Shown here: positions 6,843 to 13,689 of the stretch, in pieces
Layout of the letters: each line of letters begins with the position of its first letter
Numbering within the stretch: position 1 is the stretch's first letter
Assembly: GCA_964468725.1 (NCBI GenBank)
Contig: CAYXVU010000134.1
Span: forward strand, 1 to 16,447
Direction of reading: 5' to 3'
DNA: 16,447 nucleotides
Origin: CAYXVU01 sp964468725
Lineage (GTDB): Bacteria > Acidobacteriota > Blastocatellia > UBA7656
Position numbers and translations under genes: made by a program
The notes under the pieces: generated by a model
The model's input: the letters and a program-made list of their open reading frames with translations, nothing else
What the model was told of the DNA's origin: nothing
The model's database searches: none

Positions 6843-8789
6843 TCATCTGGCGAAGACGAGGCCGAGATAAATCAGCGTTGCGATCAAGAGGACAACAGCG
6901 ATCAGCAAACTCGTTGCCGTCTGATGACCGCCCTGCGCGTCGCCCCCTGCCTGCTTTGCCGTCAGCGCGCGGCGAATGACGATTGGGCACAGTACCAATG
7001 CATTGAGCGCCAGCGGCAGAATCATAAACAGAGACTTTTCAAGCCAGGCATCGGTTCGCAGCATATTGCTCCAACCGGAGCCGGAGTCTGCTTTGAGGCC
7101 TTCGAGCCACAAATCGAAACCCCGCATAAAGACGAGTAGCAAGGTTCCGATGACGCCGAGCCATGCCCCGCTGTATGCCGTCTGCGCGTTATGGGCTGCC
7201 GGATGATCGCTGGTCTTTCGGCCTGATAAGCGGCTGTGCACAGAACCGTAGGCTACGTAAATAACGAATCCGAAGTTGAGCCATGCGGCAAATCGCAGCC
7301 ACGATGTCGGCGGCAAATAGTAGATCAGGTACAGACAAGAGATGATCCCCAGTATGGGAATCAGCAAGCCGCCGGGCACTTTGAAGGGGCGGGCGCGATC
7401 CGGCTCTTTGACTCGCAAAATGATGATCCCGGCGCAGACCAGAATAAACGCGAAGAGGGTGCCGATGTTGGTTAAATCCACCATCTCGTCAATGCTGGCA
7501 ACAGCGGCGAAAGAGGCTACGAAAACGCCGGTAATAATCGTCGAGATATGCGGCGTGCGATATTTAGGATGGACTTTGGAAAAGGCTTTCGGCAGCAGCC
7601 CGTCGCGCGCCATCGAAAAGAAGATGCGCGGCTGGCCGAGTTGAAAGACCAGCAGCACGGCGGTATGCGCGACGACCGAACCGAAGGCGACGATCCCGAC
7701 CGCCCAGCCCAGATTGGTGTTGAAGACCTGACCCGCATGGTCGAGCGCCATGGTCAACGGCTCCGCTTGCTCGGTGGCCAGTTTGGCGCTCAGATCGTTG
7801 TAAGAGATCAAGCCCGTGAAGACCGCCGCAACGACCGCATAAAAGAGCGTACAAATGATTAGCGAAGCGATGATGCCAATGGGCAGGTTCCGTTGCGGAT
7901 TTTTGGTCTCTTCCGCAACCGTAGATACGGCATCGAAGCCAATATAGGCAAAGAAGACAATCGCCGCGCCCGCGCTGATGCCCGCCCATCCGTTGGGAGC
8001 CAGAGGCGACCAGTTCGCCGGTTGCACATAGGTGAAGCCGACAATGATGAAGAACAACAGCACGATGATCTTGATGCCGACCATAATGGCGTTGAAGCGC
8101 GAGCTTTCACGGATGCCCCACACTAAGAGCAGGGTGATGGCGGCGACGATCAGAACCGCCAGTAGATTGAAGATGATCGGCACGCCCATGATGTTCGGCG
8201 CATCCCGAAAGACCGTTTGGACGCCATCGGCATCGACGATCTTCGCCGCCGTGCGGTAATCCATCGAGATCCAGTCGGGGATGTGAATGCCATTGGGCGC
8301 CAGTCCGGGAATCTGCAATCCGGCAAGCAGGGTCTTAAAATAGTTTGCCCAACTGATGGCGACAGCGATGTTGCCGACGGCGTATTCGATAATCAAGTCC
8401 CAGCCAATCACCCAAGCGATCACTTCGCCCAACGTGGCATACGAATAGGTGTAGGCTGAACCGGATAGCGGAACCATAGCGGCGAACTCGGCATAGCAGA
8501 GCGCCGTGAATCCACAAACAATCGCCGTAATGACGAACGAAATCATCAAGGCGGGTCCGGCTCCGGGGCGGTTGGCATCACCGGCTGCGGCGGTGCCGAC
8601 GGTGGCGAAGATGCCCGCGCCGATGATGGCGCCGACGCCGAAGAGAGTGAGGGCGACCGGGCCGAGGGTGCGATTGAGTTTATATTCCGGCTCTTCCGAG
8701 TCTTTGAGGATTAAGTCGAGCGGTTTGATGCGAAACAGACCCGCGAACGTTCCTTTGACGCTCGCTTTCTCATTCGCCGATGTTCCCAT
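6843..8789 (-). CDS. APC-superfamily amino acid permease with extra C-terminal membrane domain
   Basis: A 648-residue permease. Residues 1 to about 500 form a normal APC/CAT-type transporter. They include GVGAIIGAGIF (51-61) in TM1, CYAEFAAMVPLSGSAYTY, and FFAYIGFDAVSTVAEE in TM6, all nearly matching the permease at 1661-3226. The region after TM12 carries about 130 more residues with three further hydrophobic stretches (GVIGTLLLVFMRGF, SLFMILPLALNALVL, LLIAVVLLIATLIYLGLVF). This resembles the longer CAT-type transporters with 14 TMs, but the insert between TM12 and the tail is long. The ATG at 8789 has GAGGAG 12 bases upstream, a little far; a TTG at 8825 would add 12 residues. It leads the minus-strand transporter row, and a perfect palindrome lies 41 bases before the start. 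The gap to the UspA gene is 91 bases. Substrate is unknown. Confidence 0.9.
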   Translation of the reverse strand: MGTSANEKASVKGTFAGLFRIKPLDLILKDSEEPEYKLNRTLGPVALTLFGVGAIIGAGIFATVGTAAAGDANRPGAGPALMISFVITAIVCGFTALCYAEFAAMVPLSGSAYTYSYATLGEVIAWVIGWDLIIEYAVGNIAVAISWANYFKTLLAGLQIPGLAPNGIHIPDWISMDYRTAAKIVDADGVQTVFRDAPNIMGVPIIFNLLAVLIVAAITLLLVWGIRESSRFNAIMVGIKIIVLLFFIIVGFTYVQPANWSPLAPNGWAGISAGAAIVFFAYIGFDAVSTVAEETKNPQRNLPIGIIASLIICTLFYAVVAAVFTGLISYNDLSAKLATEQAEPLTMALDHAGQVFNTNLGWAVGIVAFGSVVAHTAVLLVFQLGQPRIFFSMARDGLLPKAFSKVHPKYRTPHISTIITGVFVASFAAVASIDEMVDLTNIGTLFAFILVCAGIIILRVKEPDRARPFKVPGGLLIPILGIISCLYLIYYLPPTSWLRFAAWLNFGFVIYVAYGSVHSRLSGRKTSDHPAAHNAQTAYSGAWLGVIGTLLLVFMRGFDLWLEGLKADSGSGWSNMLRTDAWLEKSLFMILPLALNALVLCPIVIRRALTAKQAGGDAQGGHQTATSLLIAVVLLIATLIYLGLVFAR

Positions 8790-8829
8790 AGCGCTTCGCC
8801 ACTCCTCTACGATTAGGGTATGCAACCAT

Positions 8830-8851
8830 GCGTGTCAGACTGATGACACGC
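8830..8851. promoter_or_regulatory. Perfect 22-bp palindrome, candidate operator
   Basis: GCGTGTCA-GACTGA-TGACACGC is an exact inverted repeat with 8-bp arms and a 6-bp spacer. The inner TGTCA-N6-TGACA has the same spacing as sites of the CRP/FNR superfamily (CRP: TGTGA-N6-TCACA; CooA: TGTCA-N6-CGACA). It ends 41 bases upstream of the permease start at 8789, and on the minus strand one arm contains CTGACA, similar to a -35 hexamer. Such a position would suit a repressor or activator of the transporter row. No regulator gene is in the window, so the binding protein is unknown. Confidence 0.5.
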
Positions 8852-9015
8852 GACTCGTACTGGACAAATTGACGCTGGCAGATTGATGCTGTAAGAGCGC
8901 GGCGATTATTACTTGAGCAATCAGTGATGTCAAGGCGAATGGGGTACGGATAGCGTCGCCAATCGTTAGCGTTTGCATAGACGAGCGGCTACGGATTTAT
9001 CGCTCACGCTCGCGC

Positions 9016-9044
9016 TTTCCCAACCCGTTGCCGTGCTGTATAGT
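9016..9044 (+). promoter_or_regulatory. Possible promoter of the cysC gene row
   Basis: TATAGT at 9039-9044 matches five of six bases of the -10 consensus. A poor -35 candidate, TTTCCC (9016-9021), lies 17 bases upstream. Transcription would begin near 9050, giving a leader of about 65 bases that includes the hairpin at 9065-9092. The call rests on the -10 match and location only. Confidence 0.3.
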
Positions 9045-9064
9045 CACCCTTTTGTAAAACCGGC

Positions 9065-9092
9065 GGCGTTGCTCATTATCTTACGCAACGCC
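9065..9092 (+). promoter_or_regulatory. Leader hairpin upstream of cysC
   Basis: GGCGTTGC (9065-9072) and GCAACGCC (9085-9092) form a perfect 8-bp GC-rich inverted repeat around a 12-base spacer. It ends 22 bases before the cysC ATG and just before the GGGAGA ribosome-binding site (9105-9110). There is no T-run after it, so it is not a plain terminator. It could be an operator, or a leader stem affecting translation or RNA stability. Confidence 0.4.
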
Positions 9093-9114
9093 AGCACTTT
9101 TATAGGGAGAAGAC

Positions 9115-9699
9115 ATGGAGAAAAAGGGATTTACCCTGTGGTTTACGGGCTTATCCGGCGCGGGCAAGACGACGCTGGCGCGCCTTGTTGAAGAAGAACT
9201 GAAAGAGCGCGGACACAAGGTTGAAGTGCTCGATGGCGACCTCATTCGCACCAACCTTTCTAAAGGGCTGGGCTTCTCTAAGGAAGACCGCGATACCAAT
9301 ATTCGCCGCATCGGTTTCGTTTGCAACCTGCTGGCGCGCAATGATGTCGTAGCGATTGCCGCTGCCATCTCACCCTATCGCACGGTGCGCGAAGAGGTGC
9401 GCCGCGATCTGGTAGCCTTCGTCGAAGTCTATGTGAAATGCCCGATTGATGTGCTGGCCGAACGCGATGTGAAAGGGCTCTACAAGAAAGCTCTGGCGGG
9501 CAAGATTAAAAACTTCACTGGCATTGACGATCCTTATGAAGAACCGCTCGCGCCGGAAGTTCTTATCGAAAGCGACGCCGAAACGCCAGCGCAGAGCGCC
9601 GCACGAATTCTGACCAAATTGGCAGAGTTGGGATTGGTCACCCCGTCAGCCGAAACGGGAGAGAACGCCATTCGCTTCGAGGCGCAACAAAGCGTTTAG
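9115..9699 (+). CDS. cysC: Adenylylsulfate (APS) kinase
   Basis: A 194-residue cytosolic kinase that phosphorylates adenylylsulfate at the 3' position with ATP to give PAPS, the donor for sulfotransferases and a substrate of PAPS reductase. All family motifs are present: the P-loop GLSGAGKTT (residues 12-20), DGDLIR (40-45) for APS binding, FSKEDRDTNIRRIG (54-67), AISPYR with Ser86 at the family's conserved active-site serine, DVKGLYKKA (118-126) and NFTGIDDPYEEP (133-144). The length is that of a stand-alone CysC without a fused ATP sulfurylase. The ATG has GGGAGA upstream. The last 20 or so residues are variable. It heads the plus-strand row, 22 bases before a phosphatase-superfamily gene. 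No sulfurylase or reductase gene is near, so PAPS may be made here for sulfate transfer rather than for cysteine synthesis (inference). Confidence 0.95.
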   Translation: MEKKGFTLWFTGLSGAGKTTLARLVEEELKERGHKVEVLDGDLIRTNLSKGLGFSKEDRDTNIRRIGFVCNLLARNDVVAIAAAISPYRTVREEVRRDLVAFVEVYVKCPIDVLAERDVKGLYKKALAGKIKNFTGIDDPYEEPLAPEVLIESDAETPAQSAARILTKLAELGLVTPSAETGENAIRFEAQQSV

Positions 9700-9721
9700 G
9701 CCGTTATGCAATGAAGTTTTT

Positions 9722-11332
9722 ATGAAGACTGTAATCATCGGACTCGATGGCGCAACCTTTGATCTTATTCGTCCGCTCGCGCAAGCCGGGCGCTTGCCGG
9801 TGCTGGAACGCTTGATGCGCGAAGGCGCGCACGCGCCGCTGCGTTCGACCATTCTGCCCAACAGCTTCCCCGGATGGTCGAGTTGCACGACCGGAACCAG
9901 CGAAGGCATGCATGGCGTCTTCTCGCCTTTTATCAAAAACCCGGCCAGCTATGCCGTGCGCGCCATGAGCGGACGCGACATTCAAACCCAGCACATCTGG
10001 GATTTTTTATCCGCCGAACAGGGCCGCTCGATTGTCATCAACATACCGACCACCTATCCGCCTGAACCGCTCAACGGCGTGATGGTCACAGGGATGCTGA
10101 CGCCAAGCCTCGCATCCGAATTCACTTATCCGCAAAGGCTCAAATCCGACCTCCTCTCGGCCCTTCCCGATTACCTCATTGAGCCCGGTCGTCACCCCGA
10201 CAAACATGCCCGCCTGCGTGAGTTTCAACGCGCAACGGAAGGGCACGAGCGCGTCGCGCACTATCTGTTAGAGCGGTACGAGTGGGACTTTTTAATGCTC
10301 GTCTTTTCGGTGTTGGATCGCGCGCAGCATGATTTTTGGGCAGATATGGACACTTCGCATCCGCGCCACGACCCGCACACGCCGCCGGAGTTTCGCCGGT
10401 TCATCGAGCAAACCTACGAGCAACTCGATGCGGCGATTGGCCGACTCCTTGAGCGGCTTCCGACAGAGGTGCGCGTTTTGATCGTTTCCGATCACGGCTT
10501 CTGTTCGGAATTATTCGAAGTGCGGGTCAACGAGTTGCTCGCATCCGCCGGGTTGCTCGCTTTCAAGTCGCCCGCTCTGCGCCGCCCGCGCGCTCGGATG
10601 AAATCGCTCAGAGAGAAGGTCTCGCGCCGCCTCTTCACAAAGGCGCAAAACGGCAATGTGCTGGATCGCAAAGTTGCTTACGGCAGCGCCTTCTTGGATG
10701 AGATTGATTGGCCGCGAACGCGCGCCTACTTCGCACAGGACAAAGGAGTGTGGGTCAATCTGGCAGGGCGCGAACCGCACGGCATCGTGCGCGAAAACGA
10801 GTTTGCCAGCGTTGCCGAAGAAGCGCGCGCCGCGTTGGTCGCGTTGGTATCCCCGCACGACGCGGAACCGGTCTTTGAGACGGTGCTGCGCCGCGAAGAG
10901 GCGTTCAACGGTTTATGGGCGCATCGCTTGCCCGATGTCGTGATGACGGTGCGCCGCGATGAATATGTCTACAATGAACGTCCGGGCTATAGCGACGTGA
11001 TTGTGAGCGCCGATTCGACGACCGGCACGCATGCCAAAGACGGCATTCTGATCGCGTGGGGCAAAGGCATCCAGGCGGGCACGCCGTTTACCTCTCCGCC
11101 GCAATTGCGTGACATCGGTGCGACGGCGCTTGCTTCGCTCGGTTGCGCGCTAACGGAAGATATGGATGGACGCGCGCTCACCGAACTCTTTGCCAACGGC
11201 TGCACCCTCACGCGGCGCGGGTCTTCCTATCGCCAGACGGGCGAAGAGGCGGCGCACATGGAAGCTGTCTATCAGGCGGGCGAAGAAGAGCAGATCAAAG
11301 AGCGACTGCGCGCCCTCGGTTATATCGAATAG
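9722..11332 (+). CDS. Alkaline-phosphatase-superfamily hydrolase (type I phosphodiesterase-like), copy 1
   Basis: A 536-residue soluble protein of the alkaline phosphatase / nucleotide pyrophosphatase fold. Visible metal and catalytic residues are D9 in IGLDGAT, S48 in PNSFPGW (the nucleophile position, often Thr in phosphodiesterases), D199 and H203 in LDRAQHDFW, D257 and H258 in VSDHGF, and H437 in GTHAKDGIL. This is the full two-metal set, so an active esterase is expected. No signal peptide or TM helix is seen, so it should act in the cytoplasm. The C-terminus IKERLRALGYIE is a recurrent ending in this family. The ribosome-binding site is weak (AATGAAG). The enzyme should cleave a phosphate mono- or diester, or possibly a sulfate ester; the substrate is not known. 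It follows cysC by 22 bases and is paralogous to the gene at 12043-13659. Confidence 0.87.
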   Translation: MKTVIIGLDGATFDLIRPLAQAGRLPVLERLMREGAHAPLRSTILPNSFPGWSSCTTGTSEGMHGVFSPFIKNPASYAVRAMSGRDIQTQHIWDFLSAEQGRSIVINIPTTYPPEPLNGVMVTGMLTPSLASEFTYPQRLKSDLLSALPDYLIEPGRHPDKHARLREFQRATEGHERVAHYLLERYEWDFLMLVFSVLDRAQHDFWADMDTSHPRHDPHTPPEFRRFIEQTYEQLDAAIGRLLERLPTEVRVLIVSDHGFCSELFEVRVNELLASAGLLAFKSPALRRPRARMKSLREKVSRRLFTKAQNGNVLDRKVAYGSAFLDEIDWPRTRAYFAQDKGVWVNLAGREPHGIVRENEFASVAEEARAALVALVSPHDAEPVFETVLRREEAFNGLWAHRLPDVVMTVRRDEYVYNERPGYSDVIVSADSTTGTHAKDGILIAWGKGIQAGTPFTSPPQLRDIGATALASLGCALTEDMDGRALTELFANGCTLTRRGSSYRQTGEEAAHMEAVYQAGEEEQIKERLRALGYIE

Positions 11333-11431
11333 CGGTGGCAGGACACGCCCGAAACCGATTGGCTCTGCACAGCATCCGTAATAAAATTGGTGTCGCTTGA
11401 AAATAATCGATTTGTGATGATAGAGGCTGCG

Positions 11432-12013
11432 ATGTCATTGCCGCGATCCTTACCGGTTTTTACTGCCGAGCAGTATTTGGCGCTCGAACGAAATTCGGAG
11501 ATTCGACACGAATTTCTCGATGGGTTTGTGTATGCAATGGCCGGAGAAAGCCCTGAACACAGCACCATCTGCTTCAATCTGAGTGTGCATATCGGGTCGC
11601 AGCTAAAAGATAAGCCGTGCCGCGGGTTCTCGCCAAATATGAAGATCAGAATAGACACCAAAGGTCTATTCGCCTATCCCGACCTCGCCATCGTTTGCGG
11701 CGAACCGCCCTATCATGATGAGCGCCGAGATGTGCTGATTAATCCAACAGTAATTTTTGAAGTGCTTTCGCCGTCAACAGAAAACTATGATCGGGGAGAG
11801 AAGTTCACCCGCTACAGTACGCATATTGGAACCCTGAAAAATTATGTCTTACTTTCTCAACATGAACCGCGTATCGAAACTTTCACCCGGCAAGCGGAGG
11901 GCAGTTGGACGAGCTCGGTAGCGCACGGGTTGCCCGCCTCTGTCTACCTTCCTGCGATTGATTGTCAGATCGTTTTAGCAGAAATCTATGACCGAATGAC
12001 TTTCGAAAACTGA
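11432..12013 (+). CDS. Uma2-family (DUF820) putative PD-(D/E)XK nuclease
   Basis: A 193-residue protein of the Uma2 family, which has a restriction-endonuclease-like fold and is very abundant in cyanobacteria, Chloroflexi and similar phyla; the biological role is unsettled. Motifs are HEFLDGFVYAMAGESPEHSTI near residue 26, AYPDLAIV with D84, and FEVLSPSTENYDRGEKFTRYS with E110, D120 and K124, so the presumed catalytic set is intact. The ATG at 11432 has AGAGG five bases upstream. In-frame TTG (11387) and ATG (11417) codons would lengthen it but lack such a site. Hand counts of sample 60-base lines give about 38-55% GC here against 58-67% in the flanking genes. It sits between two paralogous hydrolase genes, which suggests later insertion. 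No transposase or flanking repeat is visible. Confidence 0.88.
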   Translation: MSLPRSLPVFTAEQYLALERNSEIRHEFLDGFVYAMAGESPEHSTICFNLSVHIGSQLKDKPCRGFSPNMKIRIDTKGLFAYPDLAIVCGEPPYHDERRDVLINPTVIFEVLSPSTENYDRGEKFTRYSTHIGTLKNYVLLSQHEPRIETFTRQAEGSWTSSVAHGLPASVYLPAIDCQIVLAEIYDRMTFEN

Positions 12014-12042
12014 CCTTTGATGCCTGAGCAAACAACAGATAA

Positions 12043-13659
12043 ATGACAAAAATTTTGGTAATCGGACTGGATGCGGCGACCATGAACTTAATCGAGCCCT
12101 GGTCGGCAGCTGGGCACTTGCCCGCACTCGCGCGCTTGATGGCCGAAGGCGCGTCTGCCCGCCTGCTTTCAACTCCGAATATGCACAGCGCCTCGGCGTG
12201 GACGGCGATTTTGACGGGGCTGAATCCCGGCAGGCATGGCCTGTTCGTCTTTTCGGATCGGGATTATGCCACCGGCAAGCAAGCCTTCTTCAAAGGCGGC
12301 GACCGCAGGGGCGAGATCATCAGCGCGCATCTGGCGCGACAGGGCTGGACGGCGGGTTTCTTAAATGTGCCGATGACCTACCCAGCCGCCGCCGAAGCGG
12401 GCGGGTATATGGTGAGCGGACTCGATGCGCCTGCGCTCAACGAACAGGCGTTTTCCCCTGCTGCCTTGCGCGCCGAAATCTTTGCGCGTTTCCCCGACTA
12501 TCATTTCGCGCCGCCCGATCTGGGCGAACTGATGAAAGCCGGACGCCTCAACGATGCGGTGCGCCGGTGGTTGAGCTTGATCGAAGTGCAAACCGCAGTC
12601 GCAGAACACCTCATCACCTCGCGCCCGACCGATTTTTTTATGACCGTTTACACGGCAAGCGATTGGGGCGGGCACAACCTCTGGAATCAACGCGAAGCCT
12701 CCACGTCGGGCGATGTGACGCTCTCTTTGCTTGCGATTTATCGCGCCCTCGATCAAGCCATCGCCCGTCTGCTCCGCTTCGCTGATGAGCAAACGCAAAT
12801 CTATGTGCTCTCCGATCATGGCATGGGCGCGCATACGGGCGCGTCGTACCATCTGGCCGCGTGGCTGGAAAGGCGCGGTTATCTGGTTCGCAACAAAGTA
12901 AAGCCCGCGCGCGCTTCACTGATTGAAACCGGCAAACGCGCGGCCAAGAGGGTGCTTCCCGAATCGGTCAAAGAGCGGGTCAAAGCCGCACTCGGCGACG
13001 AGCGCGTCAAACAACTGCAAGCGGCGGACAAGGACACCTTTTACTCTTCGATTGACTGGTCGCAAACCATTGCCTACAGCGAACCGGGTCGCCACGTCAT
13101 CAATCTCAACCTCGCAGGCCGCAACCGCGACGGCATCGTAAGCGGTGCAGACTACGCGGCAACCTGCGACCGGTTGATCGCCGATCTGCGCCAATGGATG
13201 GATGAAGAGGGCACTCCCTTTGTTGAACGCGTCGTGCGCCGCGAAGAGGTGTACCACGGCGCGTTTGCCGAACGCGCCAGCGATTTGCACATCTACTGGA
13301 ACCCGGCGGCACGGGTTGCGGAACCGCCCGCCGAAGTCAAAGCGCGCGGGTATTGGTGGAGCGGCGACCATCGCCCGGAAGGCATCTTAATCGCCAAAGG
13401 TCGCGGCCTTCGCAGCGGCGTGCAGGTGGCGATGCCGACCGTTTATGATCTGGTTCCGACGATTCTGCACGCGGCCGGACTCGGCGTACCTGCCGACCTT
13501 GATGGCAGAGTGATTCAGGAAATCTGTACGGACGACATTCGGCAGGCGGCAGTAAAACTCGACTCATCGGCATCAGCGGCGAACTCGCAACCCGATAAAC
13601 TGAGCGCCGACGAAGAGGCGTTGATCGAAGAAAAACTCCGCGCCCTCGGCTATCTCTGA
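12043..13659 (+). CDS. Alkaline-phosphatase-superfamily hydrolase (type I phosphodiesterase-like), copy 2
   Basis: A 538-residue soluble paralogue of the protein at 9722-11332. The motif order is the same: D10 in IGLDAAT, S49 in NMHSASAW (nucleophile position), HGLFVF, D207 and H211 in SDWGGHNLW, D258 and H259 in LSDHGMG, and H443 in SGDHRPEGIL. The ending KLRALGYL matches the other copy. Shared mid-protein blocks include NLAGR-x-x-x-GIV and RREE. All metal ligands are kept, so both copies look active, but the pocket regions differ (NMHSASAW against PNSFPGW), which suggests different substrates. No signal peptide or TM helix. The ATG at 12043 has only a weak upstream site. It is 29 bases after the Uma2 stop and 18 bases before the YfhO-like gene, so it is probably co-transcribed with both. 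Confidence 0.87.
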   Translation: MTKILVIGLDAATMNLIEPWSAAGHLPALARLMAEGASARLLSTPNMHSASAWTAILTGLNPGRHGLFVFSDRDYATGKQAFFKGGDRRGEIISAHLARQGWTAGFLNVPMTYPAAAEAGGYMVSGLDAPALNEQAFSPAALRAEIFARFPDYHFAPPDLGELMKAGRLNDAVRRWLSLIEVQTAVAEHLITSRPTDFFMTVYTASDWGGHNLWNQREASTSGDVTLSLLAIYRALDQAIARLLRFADEQTQIYVLSDHGMGAHTGASYHLAAWLERRGYLVRNKVKPARASLIETGKRAAKRVLPESVKERVKAALGDERVKQLQAADKDTFYSSIDWSQTIAYSEPGRHVINLNLAGRNRDGIVSGADYAATCDRLIADLRQWMDEEGTPFVERVVRREEVYHGAFAERASDLHIYWNPAARVAEPPAEVKARGYWWSGDHRPEGILIAKGRGLRSGVQVAMPTVYDLVPTILHAAGLGVPADLDGRVIQEICTDDIRQAAVKLDSSASAANSQPDKLSADEEALIEEKLRALGYL

Positions 13660-13663
13660 AACG

Positions 13664-13689
13664 ATGAAGGATGAAGGATGAAGGATGAA
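13664..13689 (+). repeat. ATGAAGG tandem heptamer at the start of the YfhO-like gene
   Basis: Three exact copies of ATGAAGG (13664, 13671, 13678) plus a fourth partial ATGAA (13685) span the end of the spacer and the first codons of the next gene. Each copy supplies an ATG and a GAAGG that can act as ribosome-binding site for the following copy. Because the unit is seven bases, the ATGs fall in all three frames; only 13678 opens the long frame. Heptamer repeats of this general kind are known from cyanobacterial genomes (STRR). Confidence 0.85.

Larger units (their letters stand above)
8790..9114. other. Divergent intergenic region between permease and cysC
   Basis: These 325 bases carry no convincing gene. 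They hold the 5' control regions of both halves of the window: a 22-bp palindrome near the permease (8830-8851), a possible cysC promoter (9016-9044) and a leader hairpin (9065-9092). The stretch 8852-9015 shows nothing I can name. Confidence 0.7.

Noticed and set aside
11333..11431. Looked for insertion-sequence ends or target duplications flanking the Uma2 gene
   Set aside because: No terminal inverted repeats or direct repeats shared with 12014-12042 could be found by eye, so no mobile element is called.
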